Shown here in pieces: positions 24,801-37,968 of a DNA stretch of 64,000 nucleotides. The translations under genes and the position numbers were made by a program. Every line of letters starts with the position of its first letter. The stretch's first letter is position 1. The notes below the pieces were generated by a model. The model searched no databases, was not told the origin of the DNA, and worked only from the letters and a program-made list of their open reading frames with translations. The DNA comes from Circinella minor (taxonomy: Eukaryota > Mucoromycota > Mucoromycetes > Mucorales > Lichtheimiaceae), in assembly GCA_016758965.1 (NCBI GenBank), contig JAEPRB010000212.1, forward strand, positions 1 to 64,000, given 5' to 3'.

Positions 24801-25563
24801 AGGTACGTAGCGAACTAAAGATAAAACATGAGTGTCCGTTTCCACCACGACATTCAACACCTGTACAAACAATGAGGATTCCACATGACGGTTTAACAAC
24901 CAACTAACATGCTCTTCTTGGTGCTGTGGTTGTTGTTCATTCGACACAGTGGCAGTAATCTGTGACACGGCAATAATAAAGGCCTTCATAGTATTATATG
25001 AGTCTCGACTACAAAGCAACGAACTCTAGTTTATTATACAAAATATCGTTGGTTGATCCTCTTTAAAATACCGCTTATATTAATATATACATATATATTT
25101 ATTTTATACTTTTGCTGCAACGTAACAAAGAATATATAAAAAAACAAAAAAACTAGAAACATTATACCTTGAAAGGCGTTAAAATGGTCGTCTAATGGCA
25201 AAGGAGGGCAATGGACTGAGAAGAAAGAGAGAAAAAAGAGACGTGAGGGATAAAGGAAGAGGAGGAGAGGAGATAGCGAAAGAGAGAGAAAATAAAAGGA
25301 GAAAAGAAGAAAAAGAGTGAGTGAGAGGAGAAGATTGTGTTGTATTTTATTTTTCGCAGGTTAATTGCGGTGATGGGCGCAAAAAAAAAAACACAATGTA
25401 GGATTTTTTTATACAAAAAAATACCTTGAAGGACTGGAGTTATTTGTTTTTTTTATTGAATTGAAGAGGGGGCGAAGAGAGAGAAAAAAGGAAAAGAAAA
25501 AAAAAAGGGAATTAGAACGGGTACTAAGGCAACCGAAGCAGCGGGATTTGGTACATGCCACAT
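21857..25563 (-). CDS. PX-domain AGC serine/threonine kinase (SGK3-like layout)
   Basis: Certain exons: 25025-24777, 24635-23871, 23785-21857. Tentative 5' exons 25563-25525 and 25191-25168 (24 nt) keep phase and would give 1001 aa. A PX phosphoinositide-binding domain spans the first two certain exons (LVEFDRLIKTHYRRVK, later FRQFLTSLP...YLHKCSLEP). An acidic/Gln linker follows, then the kinase: GKGCMGKVFLVRS, catalytic Lys in YALKSI, YRDLKPEN, DFGLSK, activation loop TFCGTAEYLAPE. After the kinase come a turn-motif-like LTPIPS and a hydrophobic motif FDGYSF, then a long polyQ tail ending in basic residues. By family it acts at PI3P-bearing membranes under PDK1/TORC2-like control. A splice inside the glycine loop (GKGCMGK|V) separates the exons. 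Confidence 0.85.
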
Positions 25564-25677
25564 GGTACAATAGAATTGTGCAACGTATAGATTTTATTAC
25601 TTTTTTTTAGATGATTGGATGATCGGATGGTTGAATAATATATATATATATATATACATAACATATTTGACTACATT

Positions 25678-26441
25678 TTAAATTATTATTAATAATGAAT
25701 AAAATATCATTATCATTCCAATCATTATCATCATCATCATTGTTGGCGTTGTGTTTGTAATACTCAATGATTGCTGTTGATTTGCTTTTGAATCATTTTG
25801 TTGTTTATGTGATGCTGATGTAGTGTTGGTTGTCATGACGATTGTTGTACCGTTATAAACAGGTGCATTCGTTGCACCGCAAGGAAATGATCCATCACAT
25901 TGTAAACGGCATACCTTGGCCACATTACCATGTTCACCTAAATGTTGACAGGTGCCCTGGCATAATGCAAGATCGATGCTACACATTTTTTTCGGTATAG
26001 GAAAACTGTTTAAAGGCTTAGAATACTTGCCGATCATTTTCTTATCATCGTTACTACCATTGCTACTCATATTGGTATCACTATTATTGCTACTGCTGCT
26101 ATTCAAACAATAGCATTCCCAATTGAGTGTTTCTGAATCACATTTTGATTCCTGTTTTTGGGAGCACGCGTCTGCACAGGCCGCTTTGGTTTCGTTGCAC
26201 AATTTTTCTCTTGTGTCTCTAGGAATGGAACCAATCGATACGCCTTTTTAAGAATGTATTTGGTGTGGGTAAATGTATCAAAATATATATGTAAAAAATA
26301 TTTAACATGTGAATATGTTCATCGGGTGTATCTACATTATTTCTCTCCATAAGTTAATTTGTTACCTTGACATCGTTGTGAGATAATAGGAATGATTATC
26401 AGCGACAAGATAATACACACATGAAAACGATTCATAATCAT
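25678..26441 (-). CDS. Secreted Cys-rich, probably GPI-anchored cell-wall protein
   Basis: Two exons, 26441-26366 and 26243-25678, 213 aa. The start at 26441 gives MIMNRFHVCIILSLIIPIIS, a signal peptide cleaved near SQRCQG. The mature part carries about 12 cysteines in a C-x(6)-C-x(3)-C...WECYCL, then C-x(6)-C-x(3)-C...C-x(3)-C...PCG arrangement, with an Asn/Ser-rich insert. The Ser/Thr/Asn-rich stalk ends in a hydrophobic Met/Ile tail, the usual GPI-addition layout. The repeat of cysteine spacing resembles fungal DUF7707-type secreted proteins, but I am not certain of that name. It likely sits at the plasma membrane or wall. It is divergent from the SWSAP1-like gene with only 195 bp between starts. 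Confidence 0.8.
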
Positions 26442-26636
26442 ACACAAATTAAAGTAAGAAGATCAGCAGAATATGAATTTTTTTTGGGGGTTAGGGAGGA
26501 GAGATAAAGCTATTTTTTACATGGTTTTTAAAAAGAAAATGCAGCGCGGCGGAATTCTCTATTTTTGGTAATTCTACTGAGGAGGTATAAGTTCCTCTTT
26601 TTTCCACGTAACTTTAAAAATATTATTATCCACATA

Positions 26637-27532
26637 ATGTCAATCGCTGGAACGCGTTGCTTTTTACGCATGGGTGACGATCCAACTGAAAACGCAAAGT
26701 AAGATAATTTATACCGTGTTCAAATTATAACAATACTTATAATCCTTGTTTCGTTTTGATAGAACTGTACTAGATTTTGTTATAATGCAATTACAACAAA
26801 AAACTGCGCATTCCAATCAAATCTTTCAATCTTTTGGTGCTGGTACGATGTATACAACACGTCCTTGGGCTCTTGTATTTGTTTATAATTCACAATATTT
26901 GTCAAATGCCATCAATAATGATATCTCAAGGTTAGAAAATCGCCAATGGTTGGAAAGTATACAAGTTTGGTAAGATATTTACCTCTCTCTCTTTCTTTCC
27001 CTTTCATTTTTATATTTTATGGAACGATAAGAATCTAATGTATAAATAATTTTTTTTAGTCAAGTGGAAAATATACATCAGATTCGAGCTATTTTATGCG
27101 CATTACATATACAACAACAGTCAACATATAATTCATCACAATCAGACATATTATCTTGGATACAAAATGAGCGTGATAATCAACCTCCATGTTTAATTGT
27201 TGTCAAAGATTTATTACAATGGATGAAAGATTCTAATCGAGATACTTTGTAAGTAAATATTATATCCCACCCTTTTTAATTCGAACCAAAAAAAAAATTG
27301 TTATGCTTATGTAATATCATAATTTTCAAGAAGGGGCGATTTAAACAAGATACTTTGCTTATTAGTGGAGACATGTTCCTATCTTACTAATCATGCGCGA
27401 AAGGTATGGGATGAACCTTTTGGATTACAAACAGAACAAACAACGGATTTGTTAGTGACGGATGACACAAACCTTTCCGAGAATGATAGTTTGCTTAATA
27501 TCATTTCCTATTATTGCGACTCGATCATTTGA
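26637..27532 (+). CDS. RecA-fold protein resembling SWSAP1 (RAD51 paralog-like)
   Basis: Four exons: 26637-26698, 26763-26969, 27060-27248, 27331-27532; 219 aa, all phases agree (the last acceptor could be 3 nt later). The layout is a beta strand plus degenerate P-loop (FLRMGDDPTENAKT), then WALVFVYNSQYL, then VCQVENIHQIRAILCALHIQ, then a Walker-B-like strand PPCLIVVKDLLQWM, and LCLLVETCSYLTNHAR. Order, size (human SWSAP1 is about 229 aa) and the RI-x-x-L-L-x-x-L-H type helix fit the SWSAP1/Shu-complex RAD51 paralogs that promote recombination. This is fold-level resemblance read by eye; other small RecA-like ATPases remain possible. ACGCGT occurs 15 bp into the coding sequence. Confidence 0.55.
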
Positions 27533-27642
27533 AAGGAAAACAATTGCGGAGTTCCTGAGAAGAGCTGGATACCAAGCCCGTTCCATTGAAAAACTTGTTT
27601 GTTTGTTTTATCTGAAACATTTTTCTTGATATTATATAATAC

Positions 27643-28239
27643 ATGGGTGAAAAACAATTCAAGTTGGATACATATTCATTAGACGAATGGCTTGAAAATG
27701 ACTTACGTGCATCTGGTATATTGAACAAACAAAATATCAAGAAAACCCAAAATAATGCCTCTTTAACAAACAGTGATAGTAATACAACGAGAACAACAAC
27801 AACAACAACAAACACCAATGACAGCTGCTGTGGAAGTAGCACTAAAAGCTCATCGATTAGTATACTAACAGCATCATCAGCATTATCAACTCCATCAGAA
27901 CAAATGCAATTAATACCAGAATTATTTTCGCCCATTCAACAAGAGCAACAGCAATCATTGAAACGATCTAATGACTCCAATGATGACGATTCTAAAACGC
28001 GTAAACGACAGCGTAACACTGTATGTGAATTTCATAAAATGGACACTTTACAAACCCGTGTCAAGGAAATGGAATTACGAAATAAGCAGTTACATATACG
28101 AGCCACTGTACTTGAAAGTGAGCGTGAAACAGCATTGGATAGACAAAAGCACAATTTTGATCGAATATTAGAATTGGAGAAACAACTTGCTCAAGCACAA
28201 GCAAGGTTAGTATCTCAACAACAACAGCAACAACCATAA
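27643..28239 (+). CDS. Coiled-coil, bZIP-like protein lacking a canonical basic region
   Basis: Single exon, 198 aa. The N-terminus YSLDEWLENDLRASG is followed by a Thr/Ser/Asn-rich stretch, then TRKRQRNTVCEFHKM and a long heptad coil to the end (LQTRVKEMELRNKQLHIRATVLE...ILELEKQLAQAQARL). The KRxRNT start resembles fungal bZIP basic regions, but the N-x-x-A-A-x-x-x-R core that contacts DNA is missing. It could be a bZIP relative acting as a dimerisation partner, or an unrelated coiled-coil protein. It starts 110 bp after the preceding gene on the same strand. Confidence 0.65.
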   Translation: MGEKQFKLDTYSLDEWLENDLRASGILNKQNIKKTQNNASLTNSDSNTTRTTTTTTNTNDSCCGSSTKSSSISILTASSALSTPSEQMQLIPELFSPIQQEQQQSLKRSNDSNDDDSKTRKRQRNTVCEFHKMDTLQTRVKEMELRNKQLHIRATVLESERETALDRQKHNFDRILELEKQLAQAQARLVSQQQQQQP

Positions 28240-28305
28240 CAGGAAGAAGAGGTTACTTCATTCCCTAATACATACCCTTTTATTTTCTAATAATGCTGCA
28301 CACAT

Positions 28306-28307
<2 letters not shown>

Positions 28308-28341
<34 letters not shown>
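28308..28341. repeat. (AT)n microsatellite
   Basis: About 17 uninterrupted AT units just downstream of the coiled-coil gene. Confidence 0.9.
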
Positions 28342-28343
<2 letters not shown>

Positions 28344-29802
28344 TACAGAGGCATTTTTTCATTTATCTATGTACATACTATCATACTTGTTTAACTATTT
28401 CTTCGTAATTACTTAATATTTTAATATACCCTTTTAACATTCCTATAAAAAGAAAAGCAAAAACTATATATACTACTATAAACGTTTATACTTCTAAATT
28501 GTCATTATCTCTTTCTTATAATTATGTGTCATAAGCGCATCATATAAATAATAAACTTATGACCCACCATGCACATATATATTCATGACGCTAGAAATTT
28601 AAATTATATCTGATATCTTACTTTTTGTGGATAAAATATGTAAGGAAAATCAAAAGAAAGTTATAAACATATGCTTCAATTAGTAGAAAGATCGTATGTG
28701 TAAATATACTACCCCTTTTTTAGTGGTTTCCATAAGGATACCAATAATTTCAATATTACCTATTGCTTATAGAATAACGCATAAATTTTCAGAAATTATG
28801 CTATATAAAAAACTACGTCATGCTACATATTCAAAAAAGAATTATGGTTTATCTAATTAGATATCAGATGTGCGTGCATATATTCTAGTCGAATCACGAA
28901 GAGTTGTGATATTCAAATTGTCTTGCTTTTTACAATTCTCATAGTCTAGACTGCATAAAACTGGGAATAAAGAAAACTGGTTTACAGTCAGCATAGAAAC
29001 AACAATATGGTGGACAAGTCTTATCTAACAAATATACATCTTTTAACTTTTAGTAATAGAACAGTGATATAAGATAGAAAAGGTAATACAATAATACCGA
29101 GCTTTACATACAGTATAAATTAGTCGCAATAATAGTTAGCACATTTAATTATAATCTATTCGTTTGAAATAATAAGCTATGTTATTAAATACTTAAATGT
29201 ATATAAGTATAATAGCCATTGTACGTATAAATATCAGTTAAAATCATCAAACCAGAGTAATACCTATTTGACTGTAATAAGTACTACCCATATATTATAA
29301 CTACTTTTCACCCGAAAGCTGAAGGGGTAAAAAAAAAAATACAAGGTAGCTTCTTTCTTAAGGCGCCTTTGATTTTTATGCGAGCTTCTCATGAACGTAT
29401 TACACACCTGCAGCAATGTTCTGTACAATAACTTATTGTCGATCATTTTCTATCTCAAAAATGCCATAGTAGTCGATGTTAGGATTCCTATCTTGAGAAA
29501 CGAATCACACAAACAAACCCATAAACACTTTCAAAATAAAGTTTCTGCCGTTTTCGCTCTAACTTTACTGCTGTACTTCTTGTACTAAATACCATAAGAG
29601 GGCCGTGGTATTTTTTACTGGTTGTTAAGCGGTGTGCCTATACTGGTAGACGAAAACTTAAGCGAAGCTGTTTTATAGCCAACTCTATTTTTTTGTTCTC
29701 TCATGTACTTTACTAATTCACAAACTTTTTTTTTATTTTTATTTTCTATATAATTCCTAATGGTCAACGAGCATGTTTCGCGATATTTTGCCGTAACAAC
29801 CG

Positions 29803-29869
29803 CCAAGGCTCCAAGGTACAAGGTCCAAGGTTCAAGTTCCAAGGCTCAAGGTTTAAGGACACCAAGGTG
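29803..29869. repeat. CAAGG-based 7-8 bp tandem repeat
   Basis: Eight CAAGG words, plus CAAGT and TAAGG variants, follow each other every 7 or 8 bp (CCAAGGCT, CCAAGGTA, CAAGGTC and so on). It is GC-richer than its surroundings. Possibly a small minisatellite or a cluster of protein-binding sites. Confidence 0.75.
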
Positions 29870-30240
29870 CCTCATAATTCGCACAGGTATGTTTCCTTAA
29901 GCCTATAATCCCTTATGCAGTGCTGGCATCAAACACTCAATTACCAAACTATTCCCCTCTGGATTAGCATTTGTGCCCCCAGTTTAAAGCTGATTGTTTT
30001 GCTGGATTCTTGGGAGGAAGTTTATTGAATGTCACTTCCCTTTCTCACGCTTTTATATTTTAATTCTCCCAAAAACAGTTCTCTATCCCCTCTTTTTATG
30101 TTACTATGGTACATCAGCTATGCATATATCTTATGATATCCATCGTGATCACGTTCTGGTTACCGCCCAACATTTCAAAATTTAGCATCTTCAAGATTAA
30201 ATATGCTGTAGGTAGCCTTCTTTGTGCAACTAGATGGCTA

Positions 30241-31044
30241 CAGTGACTATTCGTTAAACAGGTACGTACTCAATATATGTGAGGATTTGTACCGATTTAG
30301 CGAATTGCAGGTTTAGCGAATTGAAACACATCTGGTACTAATATGTAGAATATACTGGAAAAATAACTATAATTAAATTAAGCTGTTCAGATAAGATAAA
30401 AAAATGATAGTTCATATAATGTAGCTTTTCTATATAAGCTAATCTTTTAGCGATAAAAATGACATTAGTGTACTCATCAAATAGTGATAATGAACCAGAG
30501 ATTGGATTAATAATGAATTCACAACAAAGTGTGCTTAATATCATGGACCATGGTTAGCAGTTGAATAAACGAGTAAAAATGAATTGTATCAACGACATAA
30601 TTACATATTCAATGGTAATGAACAAGTACATGACAAAGTTGAACAGAAGTATGTACGTACGCAGATGAGGAGAAAAAAAAACATATGTGTGAAGTCGGCG
30701 AAAAAGAGACACTGTTATCAACAAAATGTTTTGAGAAGCTTTCTTTTGACGACAAGAATGATTTGTGTGTTTTTGGTCGCTATGACAACAAAGTAGCCAA
30801 CTGAAAACAAAGGGAAGAGCTGAGATGACATTAAAGGAAGGCTATATTACTGATTTTACCAATAAAAAGACTAATATTATATTATATAAAATAAAATACG
30901 TAATACTATTATAAACCCAGTAAATATTTAGGAAAGCTCACCGGATACCGGTTTAACGAATCACCGGTATTTTACTAAATATATAAAAAATATTTGAGAG
31001 ATACTACTGGTTTAGCGAAATACCGGTTTAACGGATGATCACTG
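30241..31044 (+). mobile_element. Non-autonomous pogo/Tigger-like element with TA target duplication
   Basis: Both ends begin CAGTGA and continue with a shared CGTTAAAC and then GGTA inward (left CAGTGACTATTCGTTAAAC, right on the minus strand CAGTGATCATCCGTTAAAC) and each is flanked by TA. Subterminal motifs GGTTTAGCGAA/CGGTTTAACG recur, as is common for pogo-family ends. Inside, around 30740-30830 on plus, a frame reads LSFDDKNDLCVFGRYDNKVAN then stop then KQREEL, resembling the CENP-B/pogo HTH start. No intact transposase or DDE triad survives in 804 bp, so it is a deletion derivative that could only move in trans. Confidence 0.75.
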
Positions 31045-31833
31045 TATGTACTAGAACCTGGATTAAATTCAAAGACTACCACAATTGGGACTGAAAGGAT
31101 CAAGAGAGTAACCACGACGTACTGACAAGCAGTAACCATCGATCTAGACAAATCAATAAAACTATATACGTTTCTTTCTTTATTACCTTTATTTAAAATA
31201 TAAACTTAATTTTTTATGCTTTTTAGAACACAATTTATTAAGACAGTAGCCTATAACAGACATTTATTTATTTTTGTTGCTTGGTTGTAGAATCTAGAAA
31301 AGTAAATTTGAGTGAATTAAGCTAACCAGCCTCTTGGTTCTTATACGTACGTCCATAAAAAAAAGTCAACAAAAAACATATGCCTTTTTTAGGATACGAT
31401 ATACAAGCTAACTATATAAGAAAAGATATCATACTCATTTATCATTTGACTTGTTTTATTTATTGTTGATTGAAAAACACAAGTTTTATTCTTGTACTGC
31501 TCCAATATTTTACTTCTCTCGGGCGCATAATTATGTAACATAAAGATGAATGTGTTTTTTCCGACATTTAATAAAAAAGAAGCGCACTACGTGATTATAA
31601 TAAGGGTGATAGACTGAGGTTGTTTTGGTTTGAAGAATACCTAACTGGAACTTTTTTAAAAATAGCCAGGTTTTTATGCAAACATTAAACTCCAACTCTC
31701 ATTTTAAGGGTCCGAGCGATTCTTTTAAAGCAAAACCTGTTATTTGTCTCAATGTAAACAACAACACATTCTACTTTCTTCTGTACTATTTTTCCATCTT
31801 TCATAATACCATAAGAGAAAACTTATATCCACT

Positions 31834-32965
31834 ATGAACGATGCTAGCATCATAAATCATGAAGTAAGTAGTAATCTTAATAAATAAAACTTAAATATGC
31901 TTTTTTAACTTTTTTTTTTTTTGAATAATAGCGTCGTATGATAATTCAGACTATAGCCCAGGATGCTGAAAATATGGCTTGCAGTATTCATAACTTGGCC
32001 AATATAATTAAAGATCTCAAAAGAAAAGGAGTAAGCGAACTTACAGAAGAGAAAAAGAAAAAGAAGATTACGCTTATGGATCTTGAAGAGCCTGAGAAAC
32101 CGCAGGGCGCTTATGATTTTTTTGTATCGGAAAACTATGCCGCTATCCAAAACCGGTTTCCGAATAACGATTATAACAAAAATACGAAGATACTCTCTGA
32201 TTTATGGAAGAAAATACCAACGAAAGAAAGAAAGGTAAAAGAAGAACGTAGATACTGTAATAATTAGCTTAAGCATTCTTTTCTTTCAATATAATAATAA
32301 TGTTGATATGTAATACTTAGAAATACGAAAACTTAGCAGAACTTGACAAAAAGCAGTATGATATTAATTGTCTAAAATTTAAAGAAGGGCATGAGACCCA
32401 CCGTTACAATTCTAGAAAAGATGGCGTTACTGGGATTAACAAAAAGCTACAACGAAAACAACAAACAAAAACTAGTGGATCATTGAACAGCCGTACTATT
32501 ATAGAAAAGAAAGGGGATAATGACAAAAATATTTCAAAACTAGCATCGGCAGAATCACTTGTATTTGCAGTACCAGAAACAGAAGAGCAAGTACATAAAG
32601 AACAAGAAAAAACAGAGTCAACAATAGTAACACTGGCAACAACGACGGAAGAACAAGCTTCTCCAGCAACGTCTTCTGTGTCATCATTAGTCTCGTATTC
32701 TAACTTACCCGTTTTCCATGACGATCTGATAGATGAACTTGATTCTGAAACATCTTCTAATAAGGAGTTATCTGCGGCTATTATTTCTTCAATACCAGAA
32801 ATAGTGGTGCGAAAATCAACCAAAAATAAGAACAATAGAAGCGGTGCTTTGGTAGTTCCAACAATTGCAAAGAATAATAATCCGACCCGAAAGCATCAAC
32901 AGCAGATGGGAAATGACAAATACTATGACAACGAGAAAAAGAAAAGAAAACTTTCTAAGCATTAA
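31834..32965 (+). CDS. HMG-box protein
   Basis: Three exons: 31834-31863, 31932-32234, 32321-32965; 325 aa. One HMG box spans residues about 65-135 (EPEKPQGAYDFFVSENYAAI, DLWKKIPTKERK split by intron 2, KYENLAELDKKQYD). It is preceded by an acidic/basic linker with KKKKK and followed by a Ser/Glu-rich tail with terminal basic clusters (EKKKRKLSKH) suitable as nuclear localisation signals. The DNA-contact wedge is canonical enough for non-sequence-specific binding; a chromatin or mating-type role cannot be chosen from sequence. Exon 1 encodes only ten residues. Confidence 0.88.
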
Positions 32966-34240
32966 GATTACTTAAAAACGGAACTATTTTTTACTTTATC
33001 ATTATATCAACATCAAGACCATTAGTCGATTAATGAATCAAACAGTCGGTAAACTAGCTTGTTCCTACTACAACCTATCGTTTCTCTGTATATTGACTAC
33101 TATATTGACATACAAAAAGAAATCAACCAATCAAACACAAACATACTAAACTTCAGCTAGTTACCATTTTTTTTTCCATACTGTACTTCTAATATTAATA
33201 TGATACATCATAGGTATTAAACAAAATTCTCAATAGTTTACGTAGTTAATAAAAATAAATTAGTTATCTTTATTGTATCATAGTTTTGCCAATTTATGTA
33301 GATTGTATATTTTTTTTCCTTTGCTATTACAAAATTAGAATCAAACTGTTACGCTTTTTACATTTATATGTGGCTCATTTTTAATGTTACGTATCTATTA
33401 TATTGTAAATATATATCATTTATTAGTTAGTACGTAATAAAAATAATACGCAATAAAATATTTGGTATATTGATTACTATTTTATCCATATATATATATT
33501 TGCTGCACTATAACATATATCTACACTTGTACGATGGTCTATGTATAAAAGAGGAATGCGTACATTTATATACGGTATTTTTATATACAGTAATATAATA
33601 AAAAATGATTATTATGATAAATAGCTATAAGAACAGGAATATTAAACTTATATAGTAATTAGCAGAATATCTATTACCTATTTTTCTAACGCTACCTTTT
33701 GTACGTACATCATCATATTGCTTATACTATTTTGTTTATATAAATGAATTTTCGTGTAAGCCGTCAGGATAATGAATAATATTTTCTTTTGTTTATTTTT
33801 GCGTTTTTATTTTTGCCTCAAAAGAAGTATTTCTTTTATATTTGTTAGATAATAATAAAATGAATTACTTTCAAGAGGTATTTATATTTATACTGTATAC
33901 ACACATAATCATCCACAGGTCTCTGACAAGCTCCAAATATAAAAAAAAAACTCTAATTGTTACTACGTATTATATTAAGTCCAGTGATAGTTACCAATGT
34001 TTTTATGATACATAATAACTACCAATACAGAATTATATACAAAAATCAGGTGTCATAAATACACAGTCAAAAGGCTCCCCATTTATCTTTCAAGAATAAT
34101 AATAATAATATAAGTAAAGTTTATTTCAACGCTTTTGTAAACAATAATGACCGTATCATTAATCAGCATTATTTTATAGGAGTAAAATAGTGACATAAGA
34201 GTTATAAAAAAATAATGTTTGTCATTGTTGGTTGAATAAT
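32966..34240. other. Convergent intergenic region, nothing supported
   Basis: 1.3 kb between the 3' ends of the HMG-box and GH43 genes, very AT-rich, with several TACGTA words and many short TA tracts. No ORF with splice or motif support and no RNA gene seen. Confidence 0.6.
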
Positions 34241-35747
<1,507 letters not shown>

Positions 35748-37968
35748 GATTCTTGGCTGTCAAATGAAATTTTTTTTTTGGGAGGGTGAAGACCAATTTT
35801 TTTTGTTGTTGTATCTTTTAAATATCAATGATAAATAAAAGGAGTACAAAGGGTGGTTAAGAAGTTTAAATATTTTTTTCTCGGATTTTGATAGTTACTC
35901 CTCCATATGGCACGACAGTGGAAGATATCTAAAAAAAGAAAGTCAATATTTCCGGAGCACAAATGATAGATTTTTTTTTCGATTTGCATAATAAATATCA
36001 TTACATATAAAATATTTGATCATTTAATTTAAATCTTTGAATTATAAAAAAAAAAGCGGAACTTATCTAATCTATATAATTGGATGAGTATTTTTTTTTC
36101 GGAGGGGGGGGGGTTCGCGATCGGATTAAAAAATTGTGTGTATGTAACATTTATTTTCTATGATTGTGAAATGTTACACATTTTCTCATGAATTTTCTTT
36201 ATAGTCTACAGAAAGTCATATAGTGGTTTTTTCTTAATTGCATTTCTAGCTTGACTGAATGGTAATTTCAATTTTTCAGAACAAATGTTTTCAACTTTGC
36301 ATCATTCATAATATAAACCTGCAAGGATTTCTGCGAAGTGGCAGATCTTTCTTTTGAAAAATTATTAAAATTATCATTCGGTCAAGTTAAAGATGAGAGA
36401 CTGCAAACGATTAAAAAAAATCAATATATAAGCTTATTGCACTTAATTTATATTGAAATATCTCACACTGTACGTACGTAGTAGGTATATAATCATATTA
36501 TATGAATAATGACGAAGTACAATTTGGACAGTTTCTTGCAACAAAAGCCCTTGACTATTAGTTTTAGATTTCTCAAACGAACTCTACTTCAACGGATGAA
36601 TGGAATGATTATTATTAGTTCTCGAACATGTATGTAATAGAAAAAGAGCAATTAATTGAGAAAAAGAAATAAATACAATTATATAATTTATCTTCTCTTC
36701 TTTGTACACAGGTACGTAGCACAAATATGTAATTATCATATTTCACTACACACGCCGTCGGTTAGATACATCTTGAATATCCCGTTTCTTTTTCTTTAAT
36801 CAATACTTATAGCCATAGCAAACTTTTTTTAACATTAATATAATGGTAGTAAGTTTATAGTGCTTTTAAACAAACTGGCAGAAAGAAAATAATAATGCAA
36901 CGATTTTGAGACACGGATTTTAATTGACTGGATGTTCTTAGTGGCCAGCAGCTACTACACACGGAGTTTTTCTTCAAAAAGGAGATTTACATTATCTTAC
37001 CTACTGTAGTGTTAAAAATACTCCTTTTGAACCGTGGGTATATAGTAATTAGTTTATTAATACAAATGTCAATTATTACTATGTGGGAATGTGTATCCAA
37101 TTACCCGCGGATACCATCAGGTCCATATACGTAGTAAGAATAGAATGAATGATTTTCTGCAGTCGGGAATCACCGAGAATTATTTTGACACCTTAATAAA
37201 ATATGCCAAGTTTCTTTTATAGTTAGTTAATATACCATATGTGTAATCAAGTATATATCGCAGCATCTGTATTGGTTTTTTACTAATAGTTCACGGCCTT
37301 GCATTTGTACTTTTAACTCATTTTCAATATCAAGGATAGTACAATATAAATATACAAGTAATTCTTAAAAATGCTAGGACGCAAACTATTATAAAAAAAA
37401 AAACCAAATGAAAAAGAACCGCTGTGATATAGTATTATCTGTGTGCTATTGTGGCCACAAGAAACATGCTACTAGATCTATTACGTATCCTATTAATACT
37501 ACTACTATAATTAGTGTTTTCCCCTGAAAGAAATTCTTTAGTTGTTAATAACAACATCGAAAGGTAGTTAACAGGGTTGTCTACTTTTACAGCCAAGAAA
37601 TTAGCGAAGTTGTTGAATACGTAGGATGTATTACCTTTGATTCTTCGTGTCCTGGATATATTTGACGTGATACTTAAGTGGAATGCCTTTTCGCTTCTAT
37701 ATCGATGAAACAATTTATTGTTACGTAGAAACAAACTGTGTTTTTACTCCATTGAAGCATATTAATTGATGACACAATAACAACCTGAAGGAGTGATGGT
37801 AAGTGATAACCTCTTGTTTCTGAACAATCAATGTAAACAAAACAAAAAATTGGTCATCGGATCCAAACCCGATCTCGATCATGCTACAACTGACAACAAC
37901 TCCGCTAAACTTCTTGGTTCTTTCTCTTGGTTTTTTTCTTCTTTCTCTCTTGATTCAGTTTAAACATT
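35748..37968. other. Divergent intergenic region, no gene supported
   Basis: 2.2 kb between the starts of the GH43 and Gyp7-like genes. It holds T-runs, a short G9 run at about 36104-36112 and several TACGTA words. The 99-codon minus ORF at 37435-37734 has no recognisable motif or splice context. Confidence 0.55.

Larger units (their letters stand above)
28240..31833. other. 3.6 kb gene-poor region
   Basis: Contains a TA microsatellite, a CAAGG tandem repeat and the pogo-like element, each listed separately. Remaining sequence shows only short, shadow-like ORFs and no supported gene or structural RNA. Confidence 0.6.

Noticed and set aside
37435..37734. 99-codon minus ORF upstream of the Gyp7-like gene
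   Set aside because: No recognisable domain and no flanking splice signals that extend it; looked briefly like a retroelement piece but no supporting motif was found.
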